From Lithospermum erythrorhizon (taxonomy: Eukaryota > Streptophyta > Magnoliopsida > Boraginales > Boraginaceae), in NCBI GenBank assembly GCA_019722365.1, contig JADFUC010000124.1:34807-98806 (forward strand): DNA of 64,000 nucleotides, read 5' to 3'. A program made the translations under genes and the position numbers. Shown in pieces: positions 1 to 12,945 of the stretch (its first letter is position 1; every line of letters starts with the position of its first letter). The notes beneath the pieces are model-generated. The model saw nothing but the letters and a program-made list of their open reading frames with translations, was not told the origin of the DNA and did no database searches.

Positions 1-2857
1 CGAAACTGCATATCCTTCACAGGTTTGAAAAATTGTTCCGCTCTTGATAGAAGAAACTACAAACATTCAGTAACATACAACCGAAAAATTACCAAGTTAA
101 GCTTACAGGTAAATCTCATGTCAACTCGTGAAAGCTACACCAATATTGGTATTCTCTCTACACAAGTCAATAAAATTTCATTCATGAAATAACCCGAAAT
201 TTTGATTCAAGTAATAATTAAATATTGCTCTCCTTAAAACAAACTCGAACTACACAAGTGTATAGTTAAGTACTACTCCTTTCAATTAAGCAAAGAAATC
301 GCACCTCATGCTTGCTTTCGGAACTTTTTGCAGTGCTTGTTTGAATTCTTGAGCTAAATGCTTATTTAATCGTAAAACCTCCATCCTTATCACAATCTTT
401 TTCTTCATCTTTCTCTAAATCTTGGCAGAGATATACCTTTTCCCAATATTTTCTTTCATTTGATGCTTATTCTCTCATGCTTGGCAGAGATATACACAAA
501 AGTTTCTAACAAGTTTCAAGAAGGAAAAAGATATATAACTATTTCATTTATTAGTTACATACTAACTAGACATAACTATGTCAAGTTACTTTAATTAAGC
601 TAAACTCATCCATAAATGATAATACAGAGTTCATATTTAATAGTTTAAGATGGACCAAACATAAATATTTGATTATAGGGCAACAAAGTTGTGAATTAAA
701 TTCTTGTTGGAAGTAAAGCGTGCATTGATTGTTTATAATATACATAAACTAAATTATAAGAATCATGGAGTTAGTTTCGTTTAATTATGTAATGGAATTT
801 TGGATAGTAGTATTCAATTTAGATTCTTTATATAGTGTATAGTTTGGAGTTTGGATATAAACAAAGTTAAAATAGGATATAGTAAAATATTACATAAAAT
901 GGGATAAATTTCACTTTAAGTTCAGTGTAGTTCACCAATCTAGTCGAGGTTGTTAGTAAGTTACTAAAATAAAGTAATTGTTATTATTATGTTCTTTTAA
1001 TTGTAGATATTGAGTGGTGCTCGAAGTAGGAAAGTTGTTGACTTTTAGCAGCTTTATATGTGTATACTTTCTATATAATGCAGTAATATGTAGTTGTATA
1101 GTTTGCCTCTTGAGGTTATATCGTGATATGTGATATTGAGGCTTTGAAAGGTATGGATTTATATGATCGGAGTTATGATATTTGAGGTTGTGAGATATGA
1201 TGATGATATGAGAATTGTTGATGTGATTTGTTGTTGGACTCACATTCGGTTGATCCTCTCACTTAGCCGGGTAGCGGTTAACAAATGCCTTGTGCAGAGG
1301 TAGGTGTATTTTGTTGATGCTTCGTTTGCTTGGCAGTGTGCAAGGGCAGAATAGCGTTGTTTATTTTCCTCTATTAAGGATGGTGTAGGCTCTGAGGCTG
1401 GGAGTAGAGTTATTGTTGCTTATTGTGATATCTTGGATATTATTAATTTGTGTGTATGATAGTTTATTCATTGGATTATTTGATTTGATATGATTATGTT
1501 AGCAGGTATTATTGATTATTTGAGAGATGGATTCTATTACATTGTTGAGATATACTGTGTGCATGTGTGATTAGTTATATTTCGTTATATAAGCTTCATG
1601 GAGCTTCAATTCGTACTTTATTTGAACCCACTAGAGATTTTGTAGTTAAAGGAATTAGAACATGGCGTCACCTTTTTGTGACGGAGGTAGATTACCGTCT
1701 TAAGGTGATGCAGTTGGGTGGCTGGGATATCGCCATTGATGCTTCTTCTTCATTTCATCTTTTTGTAGCACTTTGTGGGAGGTTGTGGTATTTTGATGAT
1801 GATGTATATATACGTTGAGGTTGATATAAATGTTGTCTTTAGGAGCATGTAATTAATTATTTTGGAGTCTTTGGTTGTATTATTGAGAAGCTTTGAGGTA
1901 TGATTACTTTGATAATATATATTATTTTATGATGTATTACTAGTTCGCCCCATGTAAAGTATATTATTATTATGAATTATAACTTTTTAGGTTATAAATG
2001 GTGATTGGTGGCTACGGTGTTGAGTGATGATAGTCTGCGCCGGAAGCCGGCGCGTGGCGGGTCACTTTAATTGACCTCAAGCCCGACAAGCTACGAGATC
2101 TTTCAATTGTCTTTGGAGATTTTGTACTTGTTTTCCCCTCAAATATGAAGTGAGAAAAAAGCATACAAGATGGAATAGAGCTATACCTCGGCTCATACTT
2201 CACATTTAATAATACTAGTACTAAATGATGGTGAGTATCACATACATCCACCCACAACTTGGTGTTATGCCTCCATGTTATACATTGCAACAAGAAGCCT
2301 AACACTTGAGAACAAATAAATATTATGCTTGAAGAACACACAAAATTACAGGAACTATGAAGATAAAAGATTTACGTTCAACCACCAAATCCTTCACCAC
2401 AAAGATGTACCTAACTTTACAGATCACATAGGAGCTGCAAATTTTTAAAGGATTTAGCTCAGAGTTGAATATCAACCTAAATGAGGTGACCACTTAAGAA
2501 ACTCAAAACCAAGTAAGAATGTAAGTGATAAGAACTGACCCAGGAGGTTTATCTAATATTACTGTAAAAAAGGATCTAGAAATTGCAGATATCAATGGGT
2601 CGAAGAAATATGTGTAGCAACAAAGGAGTGCTTACCAAAACTATGTTGGACTAAAACCCCTTTCTAGCCAGTTACTTATGCGATACAAAATACACAGATA
2701 GTAAATTGAGAATCTCAGTTGTGGGACTATCAGGAAAAAAAGACAATTTGGAAGGAAAAAAAAACTGTGCAAATTCTGGAAAAATGTCTTTTTGGGGGTC
2801 GACAGTTGACAGTTGCCATAGTTCGGAGACACATATAAGGGCTCACCTAACACATAC
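1..2857. other. Region with LTR-like, repeat-derived DNA; no recognised gene
   Basis: No confident coding region. If the DUF1664 gene on the minus strand is intact, this stretch belongs to its third intron, because the next expected exon is not seen here. The part from about 880 to 2,080 has the T/G-rich low-complexity look of LTR or retroelement debris. It ends in a GC-rich inverted repeat at about 2037-2053 (arms GCGCCGG and CCGGCGC). The short open frames at 953-1243, 1567-1818 and 2012-2341 match nothing I know and lack intron or codon support. This is description, not identification. Confidence 0.35.
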
Positions 2858-5800
2858 CTGAGGAGTTAGAATCTCCATTGAAAATGGATATGGGATTTGA
2901 TATGCTTAGTTCTCTAATTTCTTGAGCCAGTTGTCGTATCTACAAGCAAAATTGGACACAAGAAAGAGAATATGTTGAGATAATTCATGTTCCTTCTTAA
3001 TAACTTAGAAAATACTAATGCCTCAAAAAAAACATCAATATAATTATCCAGAGAACATTTTGGAATTCGAAAGAATAATAGTAATACTAACTCTTCCCGC
3101 TGAATCAGTTTAGGTATTGGGATCATCTTCTAGTGAAAAGAAAAAAAAAAGGGAAACAACTAGAAAATCTGACACTATGGGATAATAATGTTAGAGTTGA
3201 GGACCACTGAAGAATCTTCATACATAATTTTGAACATTCGGGTGGACGGCCCAAATTAATGTTCTACCTCCTAAATTATACAGGTTTAACAGAAACTGGT
3301 AATATGCCGGAGACTACAATAACAAAACAGCAAACAAGTGACACTTGTGCAGAAGTAAATTGTTAAAAATAAGAAATCTAATACAGACCCATGGAGTCAA
3401 AGATTTTATATTCTCGGACTCTTGGACTAATGGAATAAGTCAAAATGGCTCATTACACTATCTAAGCTTCTTATCTATTGTGAAGTAGCAGACAGTATTT
3501 GCAATTTATGTTAGGTGAACTCGGAAACACCCTCCTTGTTATTACAAGGGTAAGGTTGTGTACAATCCAACCCCCCTTACCTCGCTTAGACGGGAGCCTA
3601 TTTATAGGCAATGGAGAATGTTATGGCAGTTATGGTTAAAAATTCTAATACGGAGCCATTAGATGCGCAATCACGAGAAGGGAATGCCATTCTAAATGAA
3701 CTGTTTCTCTATATCCATCGAAACCATCATAAGTGCTCATTACATCCGAACAATAAATAATCACAGCTAATCACTATTGCCCTTTGTGAATATGTCTCCT
3801 TTACACTTCAGCTAAGGCTATGTCATGCTTGCACTTTGCTAATTCTCTCAAGAGTAATTTAAGCCAAAACATCTCACCTCATTTCCAGACATCGGGTCCC
3901 TTATAGCAACCACAGCTGTGAGGATACAACCTAAGGCTGTGATGTCATATGCTTAACTGTTGCTAATATATCACTACTAATTTCAGCTTTTAAGTCATTG
4001 ACAGACACTAAAGCAACCCCCAACAAATCTTCCCCATTGAGTTCACATCTATAAACCTGGTAAGTATCCATTCATTTTTGAATCACTAATAGCAACTAAA
4101 GGTTTATGAACAGACCCTACATTATTTCATATCATATCAGAACTTTCTGAGGTATCATTGTTTCATGAAGACTATATAGAAGGTGAGTGACAATGCCAAA
4201 CGTAAACATTTTCATGAAGGAACCTAATTCACGAAATACATCTGGGGAAAAAACTGTGAATAGATCTTTCTTCATGATGGTCTTCAGGTGGTCATGTTTT
4301 TTTATGAGGAAAATGATTGAAATGATTAATCACTTGATATCTAGCATATATACAACAATGATGTTTCTACTTCGGAACCTACCTGGAGACCTGAATCAAA
4401 ATGCCGGTTTGAGACAAATTTCCAGTTAGATAAATTACAATATGGAAACTATCCAACCTGAAACTGTATTGAGTTACTCAGTTACTCAATACTATCCCAA
4501 ACCCATCAAGTTCTTAGCACTCACGCATATTTTATTTTTATTAAGAACTACGAAGTCAGGAACCACATAAAAAATATGCTTCAGCTTAGGATAATGCATA
4601 GTTGTGAATAGCATTTAGCGGTCCGTAGAGGCGAAGCTCCAAAAATCCGCTATTGCGGCGCTATTTACAGCTATTCAATGCTATTTACCACGACGTGGTG
4701 TAGCTCTATGCTACCGAGCCGCGCCGCACCACTATACCACTATTCACAACTATGGGATAATGGAAAACTACTTTTTTGTAACTCTCAACTACAAATACCA
4801 AATTAGGCAGAAAATGCCCAGGTCAGGGGTTTACAGTTAAAATATACAATAGAAAAGTATAAATACAGAAATAAACTGTTAATTCTTTCATCAAAATTTG
4901 TAATATGTTACTATGTGTATTGCTTACCGATATTTTGCATGAACTACTAACATTTTTTACTAGTTACCCTTAAGTTTTGTTTGATGAAGTGTACACCTTC
5001 ACTACTCTATACAGCACATCCCCATTTCCCTAAAAACATCCGTGAACTGTTGCCACATTATACACAACTGACAATTATGTGCACATTCAATTTCTCTCAA
5101 GTCTCTAGTATAGGTTTGTCAGGATCTAAAGCATGAAATGACCCATAATTGTCCAATTGGCAAGATGATATTAGAGGATTGGCTTTCATTGCTTTCTTAT
5201 TTGTTTCCCTTTTTTCCTAAATATTTCAAATATAAAATTCCTTCTTTAAGCTACCTTATAATTCATATCCTCCATTTTCAGCGACATGATCTTATGAGAT
5301 AAATGACTGAATAATGATAATGGGAGCTACAGGGCTATACCTGAGTAGCTAAAAGAGCAGCGTCGTACTTTCCTGGTGATGTCTCAGCCTCATTCACTCC
5401 TTTCATTACCTCTTGAAGCTGTGTAATAACTTCCGACAGCTTCCCACTTCTCAATATAACAGACCCCGTCACCCCTACATCCATAAAACTCAAATCAGTA
5501 AAATAATCACTTCATTTGACCAAAACAATGCATATGAAACAAATGAATTTTCTTCTCATGCTTGCATAAACAACAGGGAAATATTCAACCAAGGACCTAC
5601 TTAACCACCAAATTCACGAAACATCAACAAGATCAGAAATCACAATCTAATCATATCTCATCTTTCTCCAAAACTTCTGGTTTAGACTGGTAATGTGTTA
5701 CTAAATAAATAAATAAAATACTCCTCCCATCCCAAAAAGATTATACAACCTCCATCCCTAAAAGAACGTCCAGGTTGCTTTTCATGGCCAAAATTAACTA

Positions 5801-6723
5801 AATTTGCAATCTTTATCAACACAAACAACTTTGATTTAAATCAAAAGTATCATGTTAATAGTAAAGTAAATTGAAAATCTATGGTTTGATATATTTTTCC
5901 ATATTAAACATATAGAAAAAAATTTGTGTTCATAATTCTGACAAAGTCACCCATCAAAATTCAAACCTGGACAATCTTATAGAAATGGAGATCGGAGAGA
6001 GTACAACATTTGGTGAAAAATACAACAAAAGATAGTATTTTCAACATATATTTCTATTAACACGATAATTTCGATTCAATTTAAAGTTATATGTGTCAAT
6101 TTTATTTTGAAAGGATGAGGTCATTCAATAACGAAACTCTCAATTTTTCGAAACTCCTTTTGCTACTTAGTTTCAGCTCCTAAAATATCAATTCCCCTCA
6201 AATTTCTCCTTTCCATATAGTATTCATAACTGTGAACTTCTACATTACAATAAGTAACTAGAAAAAAAAATTAAAACTAAGATTCAATTAAATATATGTA
6301 TATTAACAAAAGTACCTGAGCCTCAAATTTTAATTATATGTCTCAATTAAGACTTCGAAGTTTGTTAATTTTGATAATTTAAAATCAAACATGACAATCT
6401 TTTTGGAATATATGGTAATTTAATAGCAAAATTCTCAAAATTTTCCAAACTCCTTTACTACTAAATTTCAGCTCCTAGAAGTTGTTTGTGAATCTTTTAC
6501 TCTACAATATCAATTTCCCTCAAATTTATCCATTTTATATCGTATTAATAATTGTGAACTTCTAAATTACAATAAGTAACTAGAAAAATAATTAAATAAA
6601 CTAACTACAAAATAAATTAAAATTAAATTTTATGTATTACAAAATTAAACAAAAAGTACCAGCGCCGACGAGGATGAGGACTTTAAGGCATTGACATTTC
6701 TCCACTTGCAACACTCCATGTTT
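2858..6723 (-). CDS. DUF1664 family protein, 5' part only (three exons seen)
   Basis: Three minus-strand exons fit the N-terminus of the plant DUF1664 family (proteins of unknown function with an N-terminal hydrophobic segment and a later coiled coil). Exon 1, 6660 back to about 6723, encodes the hydrophobic CLKVLILVGAG. Exon 2, 5474-5341, encodes VTGSVILRSGKLSEVI, then a segment ending ALLATQ. Exon 3, 2939-2858, encodes IRQLAQEIRELSISNPISIF and NGDSNSS. Exons 1 and 3 end in phase 1 and exon 2 ends in phase 0, all with GT donors and AG acceptors. The conserved WWKGW membrane segment and the coiled-coil part should follow at lower coordinates but are not found between 1 and 2857, so the gene is either cut by the window edge through a very long intron or truncated. 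No in-frame ATG is visible: reading back from exon 1 one enters a C27 tract (G27 on the plus strand) and then a TAG. Family assignment is fairly sure; integrity is doubtful. Confidence 0.7.
3535..3615. repeat. SINE-like 3' segment inside DUF1664 intron 2
   Basis: The stretch with a GGGTAAGG start, a pyrimidine-rich ACCCCCCTTACC centre and a CGGGAGCC motif resembles the short conserved segment that recurs in many dicot introns and in the 3' part of plant tRNA-derived SINEs. I see no box A/box B head or target-site duplication, so only a partial copy is claimed. The resemblance is from memory. Confidence 0.35.
4597..4754. mobile_element. hAT-type MITE, 158 bp, with 8 bp target-site duplication
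   Basis: The element begins CATAGTTGTGAATAG (4597-4611) and ends with the exact reverse complement CTATTCACAACTATG (4740-4754), a perfect 15 bp terminal inverted repeat. It is flanked by the identical 8 bp GGATAATG at 4589-4596 and 4755-4762. An 8 bp duplication is the hallmark of the hAT superfamily. The interior is GC-richer than its surroundings and carries no open frame, so it is non-autonomous. It sits in intron 2 of the DUF1664 gene. Confidence 0.88.
5721..6001. mobile_element. Stowaway-like MITE, about 281 bp
   Basis: Ends of the CTCC-TCCCATCCC / GGAGATCGGAGAGAG type, imperfectly inverted, are each bounded by TA (5719-5720 and 6002-6003), as expected for Tc1/mariner Stowaway MITEs. 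A second subterminal inverted pair, CGTCCAGG near 5768 and CCTGGACA near 5967, supports a folded element. No coding capacity. It lies in intron 1 of the DUF1664 gene. Confidence 0.6.
6150..6660. repeat. Diverged direct repeat of about 295-345 bp ending at the DUF1664 exon 1 donor
   Basis: Two diverged copies share TTTCAGCTCC at 6171 and 6466, then the block around GTGAACTTCTA...ACAATAAGTAACTAGAAAAA. Both end in AGTACC (6311-6316 and 6655-6660), which on the minus strand includes the exon 1 donor GTACTT. The first copy therefore carries a second donor-like site inside the intron. Indels make the offset grow from 295 to 344 bp across the repeat. Confidence 0.6.
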
Positions 6724-6725
6724 GG

Positions 6726-6750
<25 letters not shown>
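6724..6750. repeat. 27-base poly-G tract
   Basis: An uninterrupted run of 27 G on the plus strand (C on the coding strand) lies directly upstream of the recognisable first DUF1664 exon. Its exact length is the kind of feature that assemblies and sequencers often get wrong. Confidence 0.95.
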
Positions 6751-6756
<6 letters not shown>

Positions 6757-6759
6757 TGA

Positions 6760-9700
6760 CTATGTGAAGAAGATTCAACTGGAATTTCCAATTCGGCAAG
6801 TTTGGCGTTTGTGCTTCGTTGTTTGTACCTTTCAACTACTTCTACAACAATTGTAGAAGTATGTTTTCGGTTGGGCTCCGTTCAATCGGTTTTTTTATTT
6901 TATTTTGGGTGAAATTGATTATGATTTACCTCATCATAAGGTTGAAAATTAATTTTTACCAGTTTTGATTTTTTTTTTAAAACCATTTTTGTTATGTCTT
7001 ATTTTTCCAATCAATTATTCGATTTTGTGAGTTAGACGGACATACAACATCTATGCAGGCTTTGATAGTTAAAGTAAGGACAAAAAGGCAAAATGTATTG
7101 CCTTAGACTGATTGCCTTAGAAATAGCATTTTCTAAAACTTCCTAATGTATTACTTCTATTCTATTCGGATAAACATATTTTTTCCAATAATTAATGCAT
7201 TTCAATAATAGTTCAAAGTAAAACATAATTAAGACATAAGCAGTACAAGAACATGAATTAAAAGTATGGGTTCATGGGACAAAAACTAAATGCAATATTG
7301 AGAGGCAATGTCGATTTTGTCCCCGTATCTGAGGAATCGGGATAGCCGTGATGCATAGACCGACAATCTCTCTATCGGCGTGTCCCAGACACATTAAAAT
7401 GGCAATATGGAAGTTTACTATAGTTTCGACATTGATTCAGTAATGTCATGTGGAAGAAGTACTACCCCGTGTCGTTAGACATCACACGACATGTTTTATA
7501 GGTCCTTTTTTATCATCACATGGCATGTTGTTTGTTGGCGAGTCTTTCTTTAATAAATCCATAGCGACATGATTTATAGTCCTTTTTATCATCTTAGCGA
7601 CTCCCGTTTGGTAGTAAGCATTAAATATCTTAACCATAATTTCACGCGTTTACGATTCATTGATATTTGCATTAGGCATTTCACTTGCATCATTGAAATT
7701 GTTAATTGAATAATTTAATAATACAATTGTAATATATATCGTGTAGTCTCGTACGGGGGAGGTTTAAGATCGCAAATGCTCTAGTGTTACCCGAAGCTTC
7801 GAGTCGAGGACTAAACACCACAATTATCATGATGCTCAAATGCTTAGAGTACTTAACACGAATAGTAACACTCTCTGTTAATCTCATTGGTGAAGGTGCT
7901 GGCCTCTGATCAGAGTAATATCTTCCCATTCAAGGATTCGAATACTGCTTTTGTTTATATCATTGAAGCTGAAAACATTAAATTTTAAGAACAATAGTGT
8001 GAGGTAAAACTCAACACAACTTCAAATAATATAAATTTTTACTACATTTAGTTCATCAAAATAATTCATTATTTTTTTGTACAAAGACTATCTACGGTTT
8101 TGTTACGTGTGCATTAATATGACACAGTAGCTCTCGATCCTCGACTTGTAAAGCGTCGCTGAGTCATTGCGCTTGGATGATGTTTAAAGTAAAATAACTA
8201 ATGGCAGTGGTGCTATGAGAAATTATTATCCTCCGACATATGAAGTTGCACAAAAAATAAAATGGATAAGAAGCATGATAATTTGAATATGGAAAAATAC
8301 TTAAGATGATCATATGATCATTGTCTGATGAGTTGTAAACATTTCCTAATATAATCATGCTTCCGGAGGTCCACTCCGTCGGTAATGCACGGAGGCGATG
8401 CCACCTCAAACGGAAATGATAAGATACCAACACCACATTATACTTTGTAGCAACAAGGAATTCTATGTCGGACAGCTCATTCAATGATCTGCCCGGTCTG
8501 AAATCCATCATCTTCAAAGCAAGTGATTTGTATATATTTATAAACATCGATCGAACAAAGTGAGTCAAGTTCCAATGCAATAGTCCTTCCGCTCGGCCCA
8601 TTGCTCTCATTCATATGTGGAGTGATATTGCTTTCGGTAACCGTAATTATCATTTGTACTCACGTCCACCATCGACAAGCAGGACAATGAACTACATCAA
8701 ATCAATTTTGTATGAAGTAGTTTGCAAATCTATCACTGCCTGAGTCAAGACCACGTCTGGATTACTTAACCCGCGATCATGCTCTCTTGTACCACTAAAA
8801 ACCTAATTAGATATAGGAGTGGAAGGGATCCTTGGTGGAACACTTTGACTGGATGACTTCTGTGGTGGGCATGGTGTGGGTTGCACTGAATTTCATCTTT
8901 GTGATCAAAGCTGGTTTAGATTGGAGGCAATGAATGCATCTATTGCCGCACACAGAAGGGAAGTTATCGAAACTCCAAAATACCTGTAGTGTTCTCCCAA
9001 TCGGTTCTTAATATTTTGAACTTTAGAAAATTTGCTAGTGGGTGCATCACAGAAAATCGACTTAAAACATCATGAAGACTCTGGATGTATCCCTTCTTTG
9101 ATTCTCTTGAAAAGTTGTTTCCTTATAGGAGATTGAGTCTTCTACAATTCATCCCACACAACTTCAAATTCATTATTACGGATGCAAGGATGCACTGAAC
9201 TATTATTGATTTCAATATCCAACTTCTTCCAAAAATCATGAAATGAAGACAGTTGGATAATTCCACTAGAGAGTTCTGTAAATCAGAGTTCAGGACAGCA
9301 CGAAATTCAATAATAATACCGTCTACTATAGTAACAAACCACGATGCGGCTCGTCTATGAGGACTTGTGCCTACCACAAGATATCTCTTGCCCACAGAGT
9401 TCAAGCCTTTAGTGAAACATTACCAAGTATATAAAAAAAAGATGGAATTTCTTCAAATCGACAGGACGTTTGTTCCTTGACTGCTCCATAGTTGCCTTAA
9501 TGAAATTCCATTATTTCGTTTACCTTTTTGAACAATGTGTCAAATGTGCATGAAACACTCTTCAAGGCCTTTTTATTTCAACTAATTATGTTCACTTTCA
9601 ACCCTATAATTATACAAGAAACATATATTCGGTAGCGGTTCAAAAGATTTGTTCGAACACATTAGCGAATATATTAGAAATACTTTCTACAACAATGTAT

Positions 9701-12640
9701 TTGAAAAAATAAATTGACTCCAAATTTAATTGAGTACCTATTTGTGGTGTGGGTTTCAAATTGGAGGATTTTGTCGGTGTGCATGAAGCGAACCTTCTTT
9801 GGTTCATGATTACTCCATGTACTCATTGTGCTCATAGGGTAACTTTGATGAAATGCTAGCATCGCATGCCGGCCAGCTATTCAGCTCATTTTCTGAGGCG
9901 AAATTGCTTCATTAAGAAAAAATCATATCGCTTTAAAATTTGTTTATTAACATCTAGGCTCAAAGCTCTTTTCCTAACATTTACTTAAATATGCCTTCGG
10001 AGAAGGTGGTGAGCACTCTCCGGGAACACTTCTTCAACAACTCTTACAAAATCTAGCTGCAAATGAGTATACCGACAATTGGAAGCTTGTTTGCTTGAAG
10101 AAACCTGTGATTGATAATGTCCATGTATAATTATCTATTCTCTCATTCATGTAGCAATGACAGACCATAAAAATTGATATTGTATGTGCAATCCCCTTGT
10201 ATTACATAAGGAAAGGAGTTCACCCGTATTATGCAATTAGGTGAGAAAAAGATATCTCGATGACATCAGTCTCGCATGCTTTTCGTCATGACATAATACC
10301 AATGATTTGAAAGCAACTTTAAAAAATATTGCAACAGAGTCTCGCTTCTCTTGTTTAAACTTGATGAGTGCATTTTGGATATGCATTTTTGCTTGTCTTT
10401 TTTGCATTCTTCATTTTCAACGGTGTAAGTATGTCATTTGGCACACATTAGATTTACTGCCTTCACAAACCTCTGAGTATTCAGCTTTGGACAACTTTCC
10501 TCAAGGATGATCCTCTTGATACGTCAAGAAGTCATTATTATGGCAATCATTCCTCATAGTAAAACTCCACATACCATCACGAGCGTTAACTTTGCATTCA
10601 ATAAGAACTTCGCAATAATCGTTTCCGTCTGACTCATCCTTTTCATTTTACTTTTTTTTGACATGTATTTTCCACAGAGTTGACAACTTAGTTTGCATGC
10701 AAGTTCTCACACTTCTATTCCTCGAGGCACAATACTGCATGTGTTGTTCACTTGAATATTGTTTCACGTACATATTTAAGAAGTTCCTCCTGCTTCGAGA
10801 ATACATGGGAAGTGGTGAAATCTTCTATCAAATTTAGATATTGAGCAACCTACATATAATTGACAAAATAAAGTACTAATTACAATAGTTCACATTATAA
10901 ACCACAATAGAAAATCTGGACATTATGTAATTGTTATTGTGACAATGAAGAACACAACATATTGGCAAAGGTGTGGCCATTACACACGACCGCGACACAT
11001 AACTTGTAACATCCACCACGACGATAATTAACTAATATTCTAATGGTGTTGAAACATAATCAAGTTATTCTATGATTACGGCTCGTGGCAGATCCGGATC
11101 TGGTGTTTGCATCGGTTGATTGTGCCCAGATATTGACAAAACTATATAATAAAATAAAAATAAAACTCTTACATTTTAATTGATTTAAATAGTAAAATAA
11201 AACACTAACTAACAATTCTAACTAAACTTCAACAATTGATTAAAAATGCTACTTTTTACAAGAAGGTCGGGAGATTGAGCGGGAATTAATTAACATTCTT
11301 ATGAAAATAGTTAAAACATAATCAACTTAAGCAATTACTAGCTCGTAGCTTGAATTCGGATGCCAATTGTTTGCATCATGTTGATCGTTGCTTGGATATT
11401 GACCAAACTATATAATAAAATAAAAATAGAAATAAAACTCCGTCCGAACAACTACCGAACTCCCAGCGAATTTGTTTCGACAAGCTTAGTCGGGGACTTA
11501 AAAGCATTGCCCGGCCATGTCTCGATATCCGTCCCGAAGGTTATTTGAGTTATGAATAAAAATATCGTACTTACCGTACCGATGTCGCATCCAATTAAAT
11601 TTATCGTGTGGTACTTTCGCCGCGATTGATGTGTTATATGGTCGTGTGGCATAATACACGACGCGTTTAAATAATTGAGATTACATTGAACTTCCTATTT
11701 TCTTGCAAATATTTTTAATAATACTAATTGTTTCATTGGACAAATAAAAGTACAATCATCGTAAACATAATGAGGAGTTTACAAACTAAAGAGCTACCCT
11801 CTTAGCTAACATCAAAACTAATTTATTACGTGTGCCAGACTAATAATCGTAGGTAGGTGGTTTCTCGCACGTTGTTCCATCGTACATTTCAACATTGAAC
11901 ACTCAAGGATTGGTTCTCGTTACTCATCAACCTTGAACGTGAGCAAGTTATCGGCTTGAATATTTTTCTTCATTGTAGTTTTCCTTTCCTTTCTCAATCA
12001 TGACATTGAAATGGTCAAGATCGTATAATATTTTGCACTTTCCTTCCAACATGTTTGGACATTTTTCAATAAAGATAGGAGGTATTTGAATCCTCTTTTT
12101 TTCAATTTCATCCTTTGTACTACACCACACACTAACTCTCATAATTTAGAGCAGGGTTTCTTTTTGACCTCTCTTCTTATTTAGTTTCTTGATTAGAACT
12201 TCCTCCTTTCATATTTGTTTGAATTGGTTGAATTAGAAGTAAAAATAACAATAGAGTTGTTGGTGTGAAAAATATGTAATTGGTAGCTCCCTATTTATAA
12301 AGATTAAACTGAGGGGTAGTTTGAAATTTTGATAACAAGTATGAATTTTTTAAAAATAATTGTTCATTTATTCAATTTTTTTGTTAAAGTACAAATCTTA
12401 TGAAAAAAAAACTTACGCAACCTCTAAATCAATTAACTCAATCACATAAATATCGGTACTGCCCGTGACATTTACCGATATTATACAAAATCTATCGTGT
12501 GGTGTCGCACGACAAAATGATCTATGTCGTTTATACCGATACGAAATTGGTCATATAAATAAAAACGACTACACCTACCTAAATTAAATTATAAATTGAA
12601 AATTTTAAGCTACAAGAAAATTTAATTTAGTGCCTATATT
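6760..12640. other. Gene-poor stretch, possibly an old DNA transposon
   Basis: No exon of a known family is recognised. Several motifs recur near both ends in inverted sense: a cacacgacatg-type block at about 7440-7570 and cgtgtggt...cgcacgac blocks at about 11,600-11,660 and 12,480-12,540. Both regions also contain tttata and ccgata words. Such subterminal repetition is common in large CACTA-type elements. I find no convincing CACTA termini or transposase. Open frames at 8164-8610 and 9123-9404 (minus) and 11948-12142 (minus) are of unknown nature, perhaps eroded transposon coding sequence. Confidence 0.3.
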
Positions 12641-12945
12641 ATTTATTGATTATGTTTTCTTTTTTATTTTATCACCTAATTAATTATGATGTGTGGTTGA
12701 GAATAATTGTACAAATCTTTTGAAAAAGAATTTACACAAGTCATAAATCAATCAACTCAATCGCATATATTATTTATTGATTATGTTTTCTTTCTTATTT
12801 TATCACCTAATTAATTATGATGTGTGGTTGAGAATAATTGTAACTTTATCCAAATTTTTTGTTAAAAGTACAAATCTTCTGAAAAAAACTTACACAAGCC
12901 GTAAATCAATCAACTCAATCACATATTCTTCGATTATCATATATA
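12640..12945. repeat. Tandem repeat, period about 129 bp
   Basis: The block starting TTATTTATTGATTATG and running through CACCTAATTAATTATGATG to GAGAATAATTGTA occurs at about 12,640 and again at 12,769 with few differences. The second half, ending in aaatcaatcaactcaatc, is seen a third time to about 12,925. An older related copy of this second half lies near 12,400-12,450. Confidence 0.75.

Noticed and set aside
1567..1818. 83-residue plus-strand frame as a small gene
   Set aside because: Lies in LTR-like sequence with no known motif and no exon context.
8164..8610. 148-residue minus-strand open frame as a real gene
   Set aside because: No recognised domain, no plausible neighbouring exons; kept only as possible transposon debris.
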